A stretch of 64,000 bases of DNA from Erythrocercus mccallii (taxonomy: Eukaryota; Chordata; Aves; Passeriformes; Dicruridae), in assembly GCA_013397435.1 (NCBI GenBank), contig VZRG01000202.1, forward strand, positions 62,001 through 126,000. The letters run 5' to 3'. Below are positions 1 to 14,800 of this stretch, piece by piece. A program made the position numbers and the translations under genes. Each line of letters begins with the position of its first letter. Position 1 is the stretch's first letter. Below the pieces are notes generated by a model. It worked only from the letters and a program-made list of their open reading frames with translations, made no database searches and had not been told where the DNA came from.

Positions 1-1390
1 TTGTGGCTTCAGTTTACAATAAACTTGTGGTAGTACAATTATGACTAAATTATTCATTTTTATACGTGAGAACATCCTTTGTGACACAAAGGAAAGAAAA
101 TCCAAACCCAGCACAGAGGACCTTTATTAAGATAGAGATCCTGCTTACATGATTGGGATAAGTGATGTTCAGATATGTCATCACCCAATCTTAGGAAACT
201 AGCTCAGACAACTTTCTATTAAGCAATAACCTATAAGTGACAAAACAATACCTTTTTCAGTCATTGCACAGTGAAGGCTAGATTAGCGTAGTTGAAAGAT
301 TTTTCTCTTTCTCCAAGAGCATTCAGAAGAAACATGCAGAAAAAAAAATAGCAATCAAAGTAGAACAGCAGTGTAGACTTTCATCTTCCAGAATTTGAAA
401 TCAATGGGAACTCATACAACTTATAGATACAGCTGATCTAGTTGTAGGCATTAATGTTCATCATCTTTCCCCACAGAAGGGTAGTCACTGATAGTCACTG
501 ATAGTGACAAGACCCACTCCTGGCTTGGTTTGCTTGAGTTTCCTTTGGTTGTTTTAACCACTGGAAAAGCTTGTGACACCATGCAGTTGGTTTACTCCGA
601 ACAAAAGTAGTAACCTAAGAGGATGAGGTATGCAATGTATATTTTTTAACGTAAGTCAGGCAAAGTCTCCCTAAGAAACTATTGCTTGTCCTGTAGAAAC
701 TTGTCCTGTAGAAACTATTACTTGTCCTGTAGAAAAGACTTTGCAACTAAGGGTGATGAAACTGATTTAAATCAAAGACCACCACCACCAGACTGTATTC
801 TGATTGTCCCAAATCTGGTATATGTACAAATTTTATTTATGCTGCCCCTTACTCGATATCCTCTGGAAGAGATATGTAGGTAGGTAACTTCCCCATATCC
901 TTCAACTGGAAGTATGCATTACCATAAGATTTCAGAGTCAAGTCTGAAGATTCCACACATTCAGGTATATCACATTAATTTTGAGGTCAAAGCCAAATAA
1001 ACTATCAGATTCTAGCTTCTGTGAAGGTGGTTGCTGGCCACGAGCTGCTCATTATAGCATAACCTCTGTTTTGTTTAACTCCTTCTGTTCTTTTAAAATG
1101 GCCTGGTACTTTTTTTTTTTTTAAGGTCTCCATTGTAGTCAAGCTAAAGAGAGGTCAGATGAATCAGACATTGGTTAAACCAACAGAACTGAGATAACTT
1201 TTGACAGTTATATAACCTCCCACCTTCATTTTAGGAGGTTGCTCGCACCTCTAGCCTATAGATCTTCCCACATGTTCCTAGGGAAAGTTGAGAAGATAAC
1301 TACTTAGTGTGTTTTAGACTATATATTAAATACTCTCATTAACCCTAGCCATCTGCATTCCTCACAGTCTTTTGATACGTTTCTCTTCAG
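1..1390. other. Intergenic, no gene seen
   Basis: AT-rich sequence with stop codons in all frames. Apart from the small tandem repeat at 684-736 and a T-run near 1110, nothing recognisable was found. Confidence 0.6.
684..736. repeat. Short tandem repeat, unit CTTGTCCTGTAGAAA, three copies
   Basis: Three near-identical 15-bp units, the last two separated by a few extra bases. Small local duplication in intergenic DNA; no sign of a function. Confidence 0.85.
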
Positions 1391-1440
1391 ATTGCACCTG
1401 TGAGGTAGACTGATCTTTTTACAGGTGAGGAGCTGAGGCC
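1391..1440 (+). mobile_element. MIR-like SINE, 5' piece
   Basis: CCTGTGAGGTAGACT followed by TTTTTACAGGTGAGGAGCTGAGGC resembles the middle of MIR (CCTGTGAGGTAGGTACT, then TTTTACAGATGAGGAAACTGAGGC). It stops just before the segment that resumes at 1830. Confidence 0.5.
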
Positions 1441-1829
1441 CTGTCTTCACAGCCATGGGCAAGTGTGGCAGCAGCAAGGACAAGCATGGCAATGTTGGTG
1501 GCAGCGACCAGCTAAGGCACTCAACCACTCATGGAAGCATCGAGAAAGCAGCCTGGGATGCACAAATCTGCCTGGAACCATCAGCATTTAACCCACATTG
1601 AAGCCATGCCATTGGAGTGATTCCCATCTGCAATTCCCAATTTATAGCAAGTGGTTTGCTGAACCATATAAAACAAAGTTGTCACAATGGTGCTTTTGAT
1701 TAAAATTTTTATAGGGGGCCACAGTGGCCTTTGAAAACAGTAGGGGTTGACAGTGTCTAGTGGTGCTGCTAAAAAGTTCAGGAATGCTGAACTTTAAGGT
1801 TAGGTTGTCTGACTGCAGTGCAAATATAT

Positions 1830-1925
1830 GCTAAGTGACATGCCCAAGGTCATTTGTATTATGATATCTATAGCAGAGCAGGCACTGAACACTGATTTTC
1901 CATAGCTGTGGTTAGTGCTCTAATC
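1830..1925 (+). mobile_element. MIR-like SINE, 3' piece
   Basis: CTAAGTGACATGCCCAAGGTCA is close to the MIR core TTAAGTGACTTGCCCAAGGTCA, followed by a GCAGAGCAGGCACTGAACACTG segment comparable to the MIR tail. It continues in register with the piece at 1391-1440, apart from about 390 bp between them. Confidence 0.55.
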
Positions 1926-4380
1926 TCTGCTATGAAAAGAAAAAATATTTTCTAATCTGACTAAGTATGTTCAATTGTATCTTAGGCAAAGTTTAACTGG
2001 CTATACAATATACATAAGTAGGCTAATAAACCTATCAGGAATCTCCATCTTTACTTCTTCCCTATGTGAACACTTGAATTGAAACAGCAGTTCATTTTAA
2101 TTTACATCTTCTGATATTTTTGATGCAGACTCCAACACAGAAATTGAAATGGGACACACTTATTGCCAAGTGAGAGGAATCACAAGCAGGTTTGGACAGA
2201 AACAATGAATGACCCGGCTTGAAATCATTTTTATTTCTCCCTACTGGAGAAAGTTGCAGTGGTTAACTAAAGGGACAGTTTAAATTAATCTATTTAAACT
2301 ACATTAAATGGTGGGTGGAGGTCTGTTATGTATATTCAGAATAAAGTTTACAGCAGTTTAACCGGGTCATTGTTGAAAAACTGTGCATGTCTTTGTTCTA
2401 TAGACAAAGTCTGCCATTACTGGGGGTGAACATTTCTTTATAACCCAAATTTCAGAACTTGGAGGGAGCTTTTCTCCTTTAGGTTTAATTGCTGCTGTAC
2501 CTCATGAAATTGTCACTCTCCTGCGTTCCAGAGACTAATAAATCATGGGGCAGACTGTCCTTCTCAGAGAGTTTAATGGCTTGTCCATATTGCTAATATG
2601 TTAATATTGCAAAATTACTTATTATTACTGTAAACAGTGTTCAAGCTGACTGTACTGATTCCAAATGATTTAGAGTATCTGAGAAACAGAAAATGCATGC
2701 AGATACATATATTAAATTTTTTCAAATGGAAAAACTGGATGGTTGTATTTTCATTGGGTCTCATGGAAAGAGAATTTTAACATTTAGAATAATTTTGGAA
2801 ATTGTCACTAAAAAAAACCAAAAAGAGCAGAAACAGCAGTGGTGTGCAGAATTTCACTCGGTATATAGGAGTGTAAAGGAGCAGCTTTTTTTCATACCCC
2901 AGAAATGTTGCACAGACACTAGTGGAAGACTATGCAGGGGGACTAGATGATATAGAGACTGCAGTAGTTCTGTAAAAGTATGTCAGAAGCTCAGAGAGAC
3001 TGGGAGACATAAGTGGGTAGGCTCCCTTTCATTTTTAGGCAGAAAATGAATCATGGGCACAGATCTGAAGATCTAATATGTCTGTGCTTAATTGTATTGC
3101 AAATAACTTACACCTGCAAAAGAAAAATGCCCCTTTTGCAAATCCACCTCTTGGGTGTGGAGTTGGGGTGAGAACTACTGTCATGCAACAATTCATGAAA
3201 TGGAAAATGACTGCCTACATGCTTTGTTGCATCAGGTGCTTTGCATAGTTGTTTGGTTTACAGTGTGACAAACTGCAACAAGCTGATTTACCCAGCAGCA
3301 TGACGTGAAAGTGCTTCACATTAAAAACTGTGAACAACCAAACTATTTTTAAATATAACCAGAATCTATAATAAGCAGCAAAACACCCATGCCTCTCATG
3401 GCTAATGAGAATTCCCATCTGTAATGGTCTGCCACATCCCTGGTTAATTAGAAACTAAATTACTAACATTGCTGATTATTCATAATGACATTCTTTTACG
3501 TCTGTTAAATTAGTTATAAAAATGATTAGCATAAGAAATGCTTGGCTTTGAAATACTAGTCAATAAGTCAAAAAGCCTCTGTTTGCCTATTTAATCTAAT
3601 GAAAGGTATTTTATCTCACACGCATCTAAGCACACAGGCAAAATTAACCCTGTGAAAGTAAAGGGTTTTATCAAACAAAGCAGAGCAGGGTTGCATTACT
3701 ATCATTTACATGTGCAGACTGTTTCCACTAATAAATATATTTCAGAATACTATACATACTTTGAATAAGTTACATAATTTTCAAAGGCATATTAAAAAAA
3801 AAGCTTTGAAAAAATGTATGTCATGATTTAATGTATTAATAATAAGATGACCCCACTGTCTCCCAGGTTTTCCAGATACTTGACTAACCTATTTGTTTAA
3901 AAGGTGTATATGAACAGGCAAGTTTTCACAGGGTGTCATTTTCCATATAATCAGGAGGGCTTTGTGCAGAATTGTATAAGAAAGCATTCAGGGTTAAAAT
4001 TCAGCATGACTCTCCCCCAAACAACCCTTCCTGCACCTTCACCCCCACTCCCACTTAAACCCTTTTGGAGGTTCCTGCCCTCCCCTCCCTGTTCTCCTCT
4101 TAGAAACAAACTCAGCACCATTAGCACACAAATGCAAAATAACTAGCCTAGGCCTCTTCCCAGGAATACAAATTAGGGGCAGGTAGTTGAAGAGCTTAGA
4201 AAGCTGAAATAGCGAAGTTCACAATGAAAAGGATGAATAGATGAGAGACTGAAAGTGGGGTAAAGTGTTCAGCTTTTGTCATTTAAAGTGACGTCTTTAA
4301 CTCTTTGCCTTCATGAGGCTGCTCTTCACAAAAATAATAATGAATTGCAATTAAGACCTGAAGGACAAAAGGGATTTATG

Positions 4381-4426
4381 TGGGAGGAAAAAAAGAAAAG
4401 GAAAAGAAAAAAAAGAGAAAAAATTA
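4381..4426. repeat. Polypurine tract
   Basis: A run of almost only A and G on the plus strand (GGGAGGAAAAAAAGAAAAGG and onward). It accounts for the lysine-rich stretch in the overlapping short open frame. Simple low-complexity DNA. Confidence 0.85.
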
Positions 4427-7400
4427 TGATAACAAGATTATTTTTCTCTCTTATGCAGCATATGAATATCTGTCAGGAAAGCAGAGAGGATAGTTTTAGA
4501 ACTGTCACTGCTTAATCTGACAGTGGTGCCACTGTAGATAGTGAAACCAATGATGTCATCAAATCAGCTGGAGAAAAGTTTGAGGTGGCTCATCATATCG
4601 TCTAAATTTATATCCACACACGAAGCCCTGTAGCTACTTCATGTTCTGTTCTGCTTTTGGGGACATAGTACTCCTTCTTACTGAAAAGGGAGATATTTTA
4701 GTTGTAAAGTGCTGCTATGTTTAAAGTTATTTGTCCTTCAATATGCAAAGCCTTTGATTCAGCTGCACCTCTGGACTTGACTGCCACCTGTTTGTCCCCT
4801 ACTAGAACAAAGTTCCGTTTCAAGGCATAGACCTATGACTAAAGTCGTGGTGAGAGTTACAGCTTTAAAAGACTTCTTTAAAATGTATTATTTGTGAATA
4901 TAGTATCCTGCTGACATTGTAAAATGGAATGGCTCTTTGATCACACTGAGGACAAGCAGTTCTTTAAACCAGTCATCTGATCCGTCTGAATGTGAGGAAT
5001 GGATCTGCACCCAAATATTTTCTCTTACCTTTAAGTTATTAGAGCACCTCAGAAAACTCAGAAAAGAAAGGGTAAGGTGCGTGGAAGAGTTCCATAAATC
5101 CCTATCCCATATATTACTGCTACAGTATTTCCAAACAAAATGTGGTCATCGATCCCTCGTATTCACCCACAAAAGCACAAACCCAAAAATAAGCCATCAC
5201 AGTGGCAGCTTGTAGCAGGCCATGTAGGATGGATCCACAGCCTAGAGACTGCAATATCTGGCAGAAGGCTGCATCAATACTTAAACAGCAAAGTAACCAG
5301 TAGAATCTCAAAAAGACAGATTTGAAAACGGAAAAGGAAAAAGTAAACTGGCAAAATAAAAGTAAATAATAAACCCTCAAATATTTATGATAAAAAGTTA
5401 AGTTAATAGTATTAGACAGCACTGCTCTAAATGACCAGTGAGGATCATAGATCCATCTTCTATTTTTACGTGGGATGGTCTTTCTAATGACGGAAGATGT
5501 AAATGTTTTTTCAGACACTGTAATGGCCATTTTACATTGTTACATTACTGAATTTAATAGCAATATACTTTGGGAAAATTTTGCCAAAAGACCCATTCAT
5601 GCAACACTTAAAACTTCAACATGTGGAATCTTATCCAAAGTTTACCAGGACCTTTAATTTTATGAAAGAAAACTGAACATTTAACAGGTTCTCCTGTAAT
5701 GCCTGTACTAATAGCCAGTATTTCTGGATCAAATTCTGGAAATACCAAAATTCTTCTTAAAATAAGAAGAAGCATTAAAATAAAAGACTAATGAACAAAT
5801 TAAAGGTGACTGCACACTACTAAATTAGCTTTTCAAAAACGGTTTACGTCAATTCCAGCTTTCGCACTTGCATGACAGTATATGGGTGTGGGAGGAAAAA
5901 AAATCTCATTTTATTTGCATTGTTTTACCTATTTTCTTTGTTGAGGATATTTCAGCTCCATGATGATTACTTGACATTCCAGATTCATTGTTTACTGTGA
6001 CATAAAAAAAAAAACCCCAAAAAACCAGCTATTTAGCAGCTTTAGGGTATGTCTCCAGGGACAGGTACAGACAGATGCAAGCTTGTCTGTCTGCTCTTCA
6101 AATGGCCAGACATGAGCCAGCTCAGATCCAAAGTCATATAGAGACATTCACATGGCACTTGTGTTTTGAAGTAACCAGCAGGGTTGAGCAACCTGAGTGC
6201 AATTACTTGGTTTTGGACAGGATCTGGCTCTGTCTGACCAGGTCAGGGCATAGTCAGAGGACCTTGGGTTTGTGCTTGTCCAAATAGTCAGGCTTAAAAA
6301 CCTTCCAGAACAAAATGATGGACAACAGTGACAGCTGAAAACAGCCTTTTCAATGTCATTATAATGTAAAAGAAAAAAAATCTTAAGACCAATTTTCTTT
6401 ATGGTAACATGAATTTGGATGCTTTTCAACAATCTCACCACAGTAAAAAATGAGTTATAGCTTTATGTTTAATTACATCTTAGAGGTCATACATCTATTG
6501 TGAGATTTTGTGATTAACTAGTTCTTAAAAAGACCCTCCAGAAAAGAAGATTTTGTGGCTTTCTTCATTTCACAATTCCTTTGACTTCTTAAGCATATTT
6601 TAATGATTTGTCTCTTTCTTAAATTAAAGAAAAATCAAATTAATGTGCTTAAATTCTGTTGTAGTTAATGGAAATATTAAAAATTATTCAGGACTACTCA
6701 TTTTCCTTAGCATGCCTAAGTAAATATTTCCAACAATGTCGTCTATTCCTGCTTGAAATTCCCCAATGAAGTCAATAGGAACTGAATACATGTATCAGAA
6801 GTCAAACTTTGCCTCTTTATGATTTCTAGAGCATTTTTAAAAGTCTCTGAAGGAACAACTATACAAAATACTTTCTGAGATAAGCCCCATAAGGAGAACA
6901 AAAGCAGGTATTATTTAACATCTTCAACAAGATGCAGAGGATCTGGAATAAATCAGGATGAGTTTGGAATGGATTTATTGGAAGGGTGATGCTTCTGTTT
7001 AGCTTTCCATGTCTTTTACGGGAAGAATTAGAAATGTTATTTGGCAGATGTCGATAATGTTTTTGGAACTGGAAGGAAATTTGGCTTTTCCATTTGGTGT
7101 GGGTGGATGTTCCTCTAGGCCACATTTAACATGTAAAATGAGAGAGGTGGGTTTGAAACCCTTCCTAAACGGAGACCTGTAGCTGCATGTTTTGCAGACT
7201 TACCTTAGAAAATCCTCTGCCAGCAACCTGCATACCTGATCTATATATTACCCCCAGGGAGATGGCCCTAAGCATCAGTTTCACCCTTTTTGCAGCATAA
7301 AGATTTGAGCCAAAAAAATCAAAGTATCAGGATTTAGAGCAACAAAAAATCAATAGACCAGATAAACTGGTTTGTCCTCCTTGCTGCTGTGCAAAGGAGT

Positions 7401-8794
7401 TCTAAACATGACCTAACCAGCCAGATTCCACCAGTGCATCTAACCTTATGTGTATTTCATGCCACTAAGTACATTTTGGGTTTATGCTTGACGTTATATA
7501 GAATGGGTGTCGTCTTTATCCCTCCTGGAGCAGGATGTAATTCTAGTCTTTCTGAATTTAGGGGGGTGGGAGGGAAGTCTACTGCTGCTAATAATAATCC
7601 TGATAATAACAACTGACATAGAAACAGTGAAAACCCTTATACATTGCAAGAGACTACAGGAAGCTTCAAAGAGTACTACACTCTTAGTGCTAGGTGAAAA
7701 AACTGAAAAGATACAAACCTGAAGAAGATACAGAGGGACTTGAATATTTTACCAAACACTGGTAGAAAAATCTAAAGTTATTGTGCCCCAATACTGAGGT
7801 ATGTTTCTCTCCTCATGAGAAGAAACTCTCAAGGTATAACTCAGCTGCTATTCATACATTTGCCTTACAACAAAACAATGACATTGCCATGATTTTTGTA
7901 CCCTGCATCTTTCTTGATAATTGTTGCAGCAATTTGAGCTGCAAAGACAAGGGGAAGCAATGTTTCTTTTCCACGACTTAACAAGAACACTAGCAACCTA
8001 ATAAATGTCTACAGAAAACAGTGAAGCATGGTGCAGGGGCCCTAGAAATATATGAACCCCATTAGATGAATTAGCTTTGTGTTGCACCTGAGGGTCCATA
8101 CTACCAAAAATGCTGTGATACAATCAAGGAATTATGGATCAAAGTACAGATCAGTCAGTGTACCTTCAATCCTTATAAAGATACTGAAGTGCATCTATAA
8201 AAATCAGTTTGCAAGTCTTAGGGGTGAAATAAATCTTACCTTCCTTGGTCAGCTAAAAGCTAGATTTAGAATACAACTCCTTGCTCAATTTAGTGGAAAT
8301 CCTTGCTCAAGGATATTGCGGACAAATGTGTTAGAATTGCTTGGCACAGTTGGCTTTAGAAACTAACAGAAAGGTCATCAAAAGCCATTAAAACACTAGA
8401 TTGCATGCAGGAAGTTTCTGGGTTGAAGAAGTACTTTATTATTCCTTAAATGCTGATGTACCAGTGGTTATATCTTTTTCTGGATGTTTCAGTGCTGATC
8501 TCCTGGGCATGAATTTTCACTAGTATCACCCAGCCAACTTGCGAACTTTGCAGAACCATCCATAAGGTTGGCGTTCACATCTATGTTCACATTGTTGGGC
8601 TCCCTGCGGGATACCAGATTCCATATCTTGTTGACTTAAAGGCTTGAAAAGCTGAATTTTAGTGAAAAATCTTCCCTAAGGCTACTGTAGAAAATTACTT
8701 TATCAACATATTTAGCAGAAGAATTTTCATCTTTGCCCAGTGTCAGCTATATCCATTCACATTGAAAAAAATGTCTTAGATCTAGCACAAATAT

Positions 8795-8866
8795 ATGAGG
8801 TTTGGTTATTTTCTGGGGGTTTTTTTTGTTTGGTTGGTTGCTTTTGTTTGGTTTTTTCATTATTTC
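8795..8866. repeat. T/G-rich low-complexity stretch (GTTTG-type)
   Basis: Runs such as GGTTTGGTTATTTTC and TTTGTTTGGTTGGTTG. The complementary CCAAA-type sequence appears also at about 12850-12890, 23637-23665 and 45136-45165, so this is a recurrent low-complexity flavour in the window rather than one element. Confidence 0.7.
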
Positions 8867-11800
8867 TACACATTTTCTAGGAGACTCCAGATAGAGATGC
8901 TGGCAGACACATAAGTCTTGATAGGCTGTAGTGGACAGCAGCTGACACACAAGCAGTCACTATAATTCCCCTACACCTACTTCAGGGAAACCCAAGATAG
9001 TTCTGACTTGGTATGGATTTCTGTTTCTCAAAAATGCCTTAAGAACACAGGGACTTTCGATGGCCTCAGAAGAGTGGTTCATATAGCCCAGGATGTATTT
9101 TTTGATGGTGACAAGAGAGATGCCTTTTAGAGATGTGCAGACATGGCCACTGTCTGCAGTCCATTCCATTCCTATGCCTCTCACGTGCACTACTGTTATA
9201 CTGGGATAGTATACCCAAGCTCCCCATTCATTTTACGTTTTGTTTAAGGATTTATGGTGCATAAAGCTAACAGTGCACAGGAACACTCAAAGTGCATATC
9301 TTACTTTTAACACCAAATGTACCAAAGTGAAGGAGGTTGAGGCTGCCCAGAAGCAGATTGCAGTTGGACTGTGGAAGCTGGTTATCATTACGAGTGTTGA
9401 TGAGACTGTATCTAATTGTGAAGGCTGAAGATTGCCTTACACATGTTCTCAACCAGCTCCTGATTATGGATGCATCTCAGCCTGGCTGCCACTTGTCGAA
9501 AGTCTCTTATGAGGTACCTAAATTAACCTATCAGCAGGCTCTTCCCTTACTGGATGTTCTGCTCTTTCTAGTGTTTATGTATCAAAGGAATACAAAATAT
9601 TAGCTTATTACAGCCCTTACAAATGTATAACTCCTGAAAAATCTGTTGTTGTAGTTCCTGTAAATTGGGGGAAATTGAATCCAGGTTTTAACCACAGCCA
9701 AGATTCCATTCTGTGCAGGGCAAACAACAGTCTGAAAACAAAGATGGCTCTTTCACAACTATACTAAAAAGTAAGATCAAAAAAAATGTAATTACCAAAA
9801 ATATTTACAGTCCTGTGGTAAGACTGCTTGCTTACCAAAAGGATGTTTACTCTTCACATCATTTAGGATGCACAGTGACATAGGCTCCCACTATTTCTTT
9901 CTCTCTGCAACCAGGAGGGAGATCTCCTGAAATGTTCTGCCTGTACTTCCTGCTTCTAGACCAAAAATCAAACAGATCCTGCTTGGGAAATGAAGTGGTG
10001 TATACCTGTAAAAACTCCTTGCAGTTGGTCAGGAGGAGAAGAAATATTTGGATTTATAAAATCAAGGTTTCTTGCTTTTTAAGACAAAAATGTGAAATGC
10101 AAGGTGGTTAGCAACATCTTTTTGAAGGTATTAACCAGAAGCTCAGCTCTTACCTTCTCTAGAGAAAATTAGTTGGGCAACAGCACTTAGTTGCTCATGT
10201 TTTTTAAACAAACATTTTCTACTTATCAAATGTTAAAATCACAGTGCTAAGAGCATGACTGTAGCTTTTGACAGGTATTAGTAGAGATGGTAAACATTTT
10301 CTTGGTAGCATGAATGACCAAACCACATGCACTGAAATTCCAGCAGCTGTAACCACAGGAACATTTTACTTTGTGCTAATGATCATGTGTGAGCAAGCAG
10401 TTGGTAAAAACCACTTTTTTTTTCCTTACAAGTGTGGACACAAAGACAACAGCTTTCTGCACCTAAGATAAATGAATTGAGTGGACAGAACTAAATCATG
10501 GACTACTTCTTTCTTTTGGTGTCTTAAGAAAGAGAAGAAAATGAGAACTTCTGAGGCATCACAAATATGAAGGAGGCACTAATTTCCCTCCATCAAAGAA
10601 GTCCACAAATTATTTTGAAGTAGTTTTAAAGCTGTGGAAATATGGTGACAACCTAAGCTGGGAAGGTCAGTAGCCTCTCTGAAAAGCAAAAGCTTGATGG
10701 TGAACAGCAACAAAAGCCCATCAATACCTAAGAGCCCTATATTCTGTGGAAACCAGGCTCTCAGTCAAGTCTCAGGAGCTATTTCTTGTCCTTAAAACAA
10801 ACTGAACTTTGGGTACGAGCTACAAACTTTCCTGGTTTTTATACTGTGTTATAGTCTTGTTTTCCATTTTACCTTCTTGCTTTTAACTGCACTCTAGCTT
10901 AAGCTTGTTTGCAAAATTATAAATGAAGTATAAAGGAACCAGGATATTGATTGTCATTTCTTCATCTAATCTAATGTAATTCAAATGTTTTACATTAAAA
11001 AATGGGAAGGTTGTTTATAGGCCAATGGCTTTACATAGGTCTCAGATTCTCATTCTTCTGCAATGTAGACCATGGCGGGTGAAGTAGTCCACCCACGGTT
11101 ACACTGAATAATAGCTTTCATAACTCCACATATAACTACTTCATGGGCCTCCTGTGCTCAAAAGCTGTAGGTAGCTTTCTAGCACAATTAACCCATTGAC
11201 TCTTACCAAGCAGAGCTGATATTACCAGAAACTACAGATCTTTTCTGATTCTGAGTCTTGCAGAAATGGCAGAATTATCCCCAGATAGCCCCAACAAACA
11301 AAGACCACATCACGCTAAAAAGAAGGTTTCTGTATCAGCAGGGCAGTCCCAATGGTTGTACAGTTGTAAAGTCACAGCCCCCAGAGTTGCTGCCTCTCAC
11401 GGATCACAGCTATGTGAGCCTGCCCACTAACCTCCTTCCAATGGCCCAGGGTTTTCTGTCTCTTTATTTTTCATTTTGCATTTGTCAACATGCCACTATC
11501 CCCATCTAGGAGGTAGAGGAACTCCCTTTTGTTTGATGTGAGCTAAACGCCTGGGGGCACTGAAAGGGTTAAGTGGAGGAAATTCTTGTCAACTCCAATA
11601 GAGAATAAGGCATTTTAAAGGATTTTCTGTAAGAAGAACCCAGTATGTCTGACATCAGAGCCACAGCATATCACAGCGAAGGAGTAAAATTTCTACTTAA
11701 AGGGGTTTTTATACTTTCAGAATGGAAAATATTCATATTGTGGTTTCACACTAAAAATAAATTCTTCCATTCACAGCCAGCAACAGGTAGCTGAGGTTAG

Positions 11801-14800
11801 ATCAAACCACTAGCTTACGAATGACTATAAATTGCAGTATCTTTAGAAATGACCAGAATTCAAGGTAGTCTCTAAAATAACCCAGATGAATCATTCTTGA
11901 AAAATATTATTCACTCCATAATAAATAGACGCAGCATAAATGTCCACCACACAAAGGATACTTTAAGTATTTTTTTAAAACTTAAAACACTGTTGCATGT
12001 AAATTAAAATTATCAGTTTTCTACCTTTTGCAGGAGTTCTGCTTTTTTTGCAACAAGCCTGGGAACACTTAAGTGATTCAGGATCCTAAAGTTAAGTGAC
12101 TGAATTGAAAGCATTCCTTTTGCGCAAGCATCTTGAATGTAATAAAAAATTAGCTCTTAAAATATTTTAAATAAGAAATCTGAACTGTCTTGAATTATAG
12201 TGAAAACTATTGTTGAACAATGATGTAGAAACAAACAAAAGTTGATAGAATCTTAAGATTATTATTCTACTGTGAAACATTGGGGGTTTTGGTAGTAAGT
12301 TATTGGCCAAACATTCTGCTTGTGGAAATCAGCAAGATATTGCTGTCATCAGTGGTGCCAGGTTGATTTATCCAACTTGTGAATCTGGGCCCCAGTTAAA
12401 TTACTAAAATCCAAAACCTAAAAATCACAAACTCCCCACAATGACAGCAACCACTGTTTTAGAGAGGGTTATAAGTTCACATTTTATATCCAATATTTTC
12501 TCATTAAGGCAAATATGTGATTTATGATCATAGCACTGGCAGACCCTAAGAGACCTGAAGAAGACAAGGACTGTTAGGAAGGAAAGACTAAAACAAACAA
12601 ATAAACGGTGGATAAAAATCACTACCACCATGACAACATACTCACCTTGCCAAGGCAGTAAATACCAAAACAGCACAATACTTTATTTTCAGCATTTTTT
12701 TGGTCTCTGGCATTTCCTTGTCCCAGTAAACCTTATTGTACATCTCTGAAATTGTTACCAAGGATGGCAGTTTTTTGTTGTTTTTTTTTTTTTTTTCCAT
12801 TGCCATGCATGCTGTATCCTATACCCATATATTCACCAGGGAAAAAAGAAAAAAAATAAAAGACCAAACCAAAACCAACAAAAAACCATTGAAGAAAACA
12901 ATACCTTTCATGCCATCAACATGAGATTTCTAACACATGTGGACAATTGCAAGTTTAAATCCCTAAATTTAGAAATTTAGAAATGAATGCTCTTTGTATC
13001 TACTTAGTGTCTGTACTACTGTGGGACTGAATCTCTCAGTAAAGTCCCACCAACAGTAAACCCACCAGTCATTATTTCATGGCCACTGCTGCACATGGTT
13101 GGTTTCCATACCACATCACATCTGTGCACTCATCCTTCTCTTTATCACTTCTCTTTATCACTCAATCCTATGATGTGAACTACTCCCAAAGTAGTAGTTC
13201 TGCATATCTGTGCATCTGCACAAGAGCTGCCTATCAGCTGCCTCGGGAATTGACAAAGCCTTTGAAAGTTGCTATATTTGTATGATTAACAATAAGAAAA
13301 CTCACATTTTCATCACTTGTTTGTCACTGAGAGTACAAAATGGAAAAAAGCTGTTCTGTTTACTGGACTATCATGTCGCGCCTGGGAGTTTCAATATACA
13401 GAGTACAGGGTAGGTGCACTCCACTCTGCAGATACTCTCTCTCAGGGGTGGGAGAAAGGAGCAACTTTTACAGTATCATTTAAAAACCATGGGAAAATGT
13501 TATAGCAAAAGCTGATACTCTGCAAGAGGAATATTGGTAACAGTGAAATATGGTAATTCAATTCCTCATTCTCCCTAAGAGAGATGTAATTGTGATGTGC
13601 ATATATCTATCTATCTCTCTATATATCTACAGGTGATATAATGTGCAATGTAGAAATGTAACTGTAACAATGTTTTGCCCATCTTAATGGATATCTCAGA
13701 TGAAAGTAATGCTACTACACACAGACACTTCTGTCTGACAGCAGCTCACTGTACTTTAAGCATGTTTTCACTCATGTAACTTCAGGGAGTGCTTAGAGCT
13801 GATTTAGTAACAGTCACAAAACACAGCACAGATACTATTAGTATGAATGAGGCTATTCCAATTAACCAGACTGTCAGCTAAACCAAATGAATACTCTCCC
13901 TAGAGTTTCTTGCAAGAGTTGAGCTAAACTGAATTCAAAATGTTGCAGCTTCAGTATACAAGAATGGTTTGATAGCAGTAAGCTGAAATAAAGGGAGAAA
14001 GTCTACACACAAGCTTTTATCAGCCCAAGTCTGTCAGCAAAAAGCCTAACAGGAATCTACAGCACCCTTAATGGAATTAACCCCCAAAACAGAATCTCTC
14101 AGCAAAATATAAAAGATTGATGCCTAAAGGAAGCAACTACATATATCCTACAGCAGTGGTAGGAATAAATTATCTAAATAGTAGAATAAGTTAAATAGGA
14201 TCAGAATGAAGGTTAAAAATCCTAAACTAAGACAGCTACTCCTTGATTCAAAAGTGTGTGTCATGCAATTATAAACTTTTTTAATTCCCCTAGGCAGCTG
14301 GGATTTTCCCAGGATACCCATTCAAGTGTATGTTCAATCAGTACATATTCAGGAATTCACCTCTTGTCTATACAAAGTTTCAAGGAGGTCAAGGAGAATT
14401 TTGTCATTGCCTCCAGTGAGGCCAGGCATTTCACCCACAAATCTTGCAGCTGAAGTGAGGTCTTTGGATAAAAACTATGTGAAATGTAAACAGCACAAAT
14501 CTTGGACACATTTAATAAATGGAACAAAATACATTTCCATCTAATATTTCACTTAGCCTAATTTATCAACTTGAAAAAATAGTTGATATTGATTCCTTTT
14601 TCTAAAGCAGAGATCTTAAGGGGTGAATTGTGACAGTCCTTTTCTCTCCAGCCACATCCCTCAGACTGCATGTATGAAGAAATATATTTTGCACACACTT
14701 AAAATATTTTAATAAGATCTGTCCTCTCAGAGGCTAAGCTCAAGTGCAATACTTTACACATCAGTTTTTCTCTATGAAAGTCTGCAAAATCACTCAGCAA

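Noticed and set aside
5120..5530. 136-codon hydrophobic minus-strand frame
   Set aside because: A few frames of this length are expected by chance in 64 kb of this composition, and no family or signal was recognised.
9240..9603. Pair of overlapping open frames that suggested a retroposed gene fragment
   Set aside because: No protein family was recognised in either frame and no poly(A) tail or target duplication was seen.
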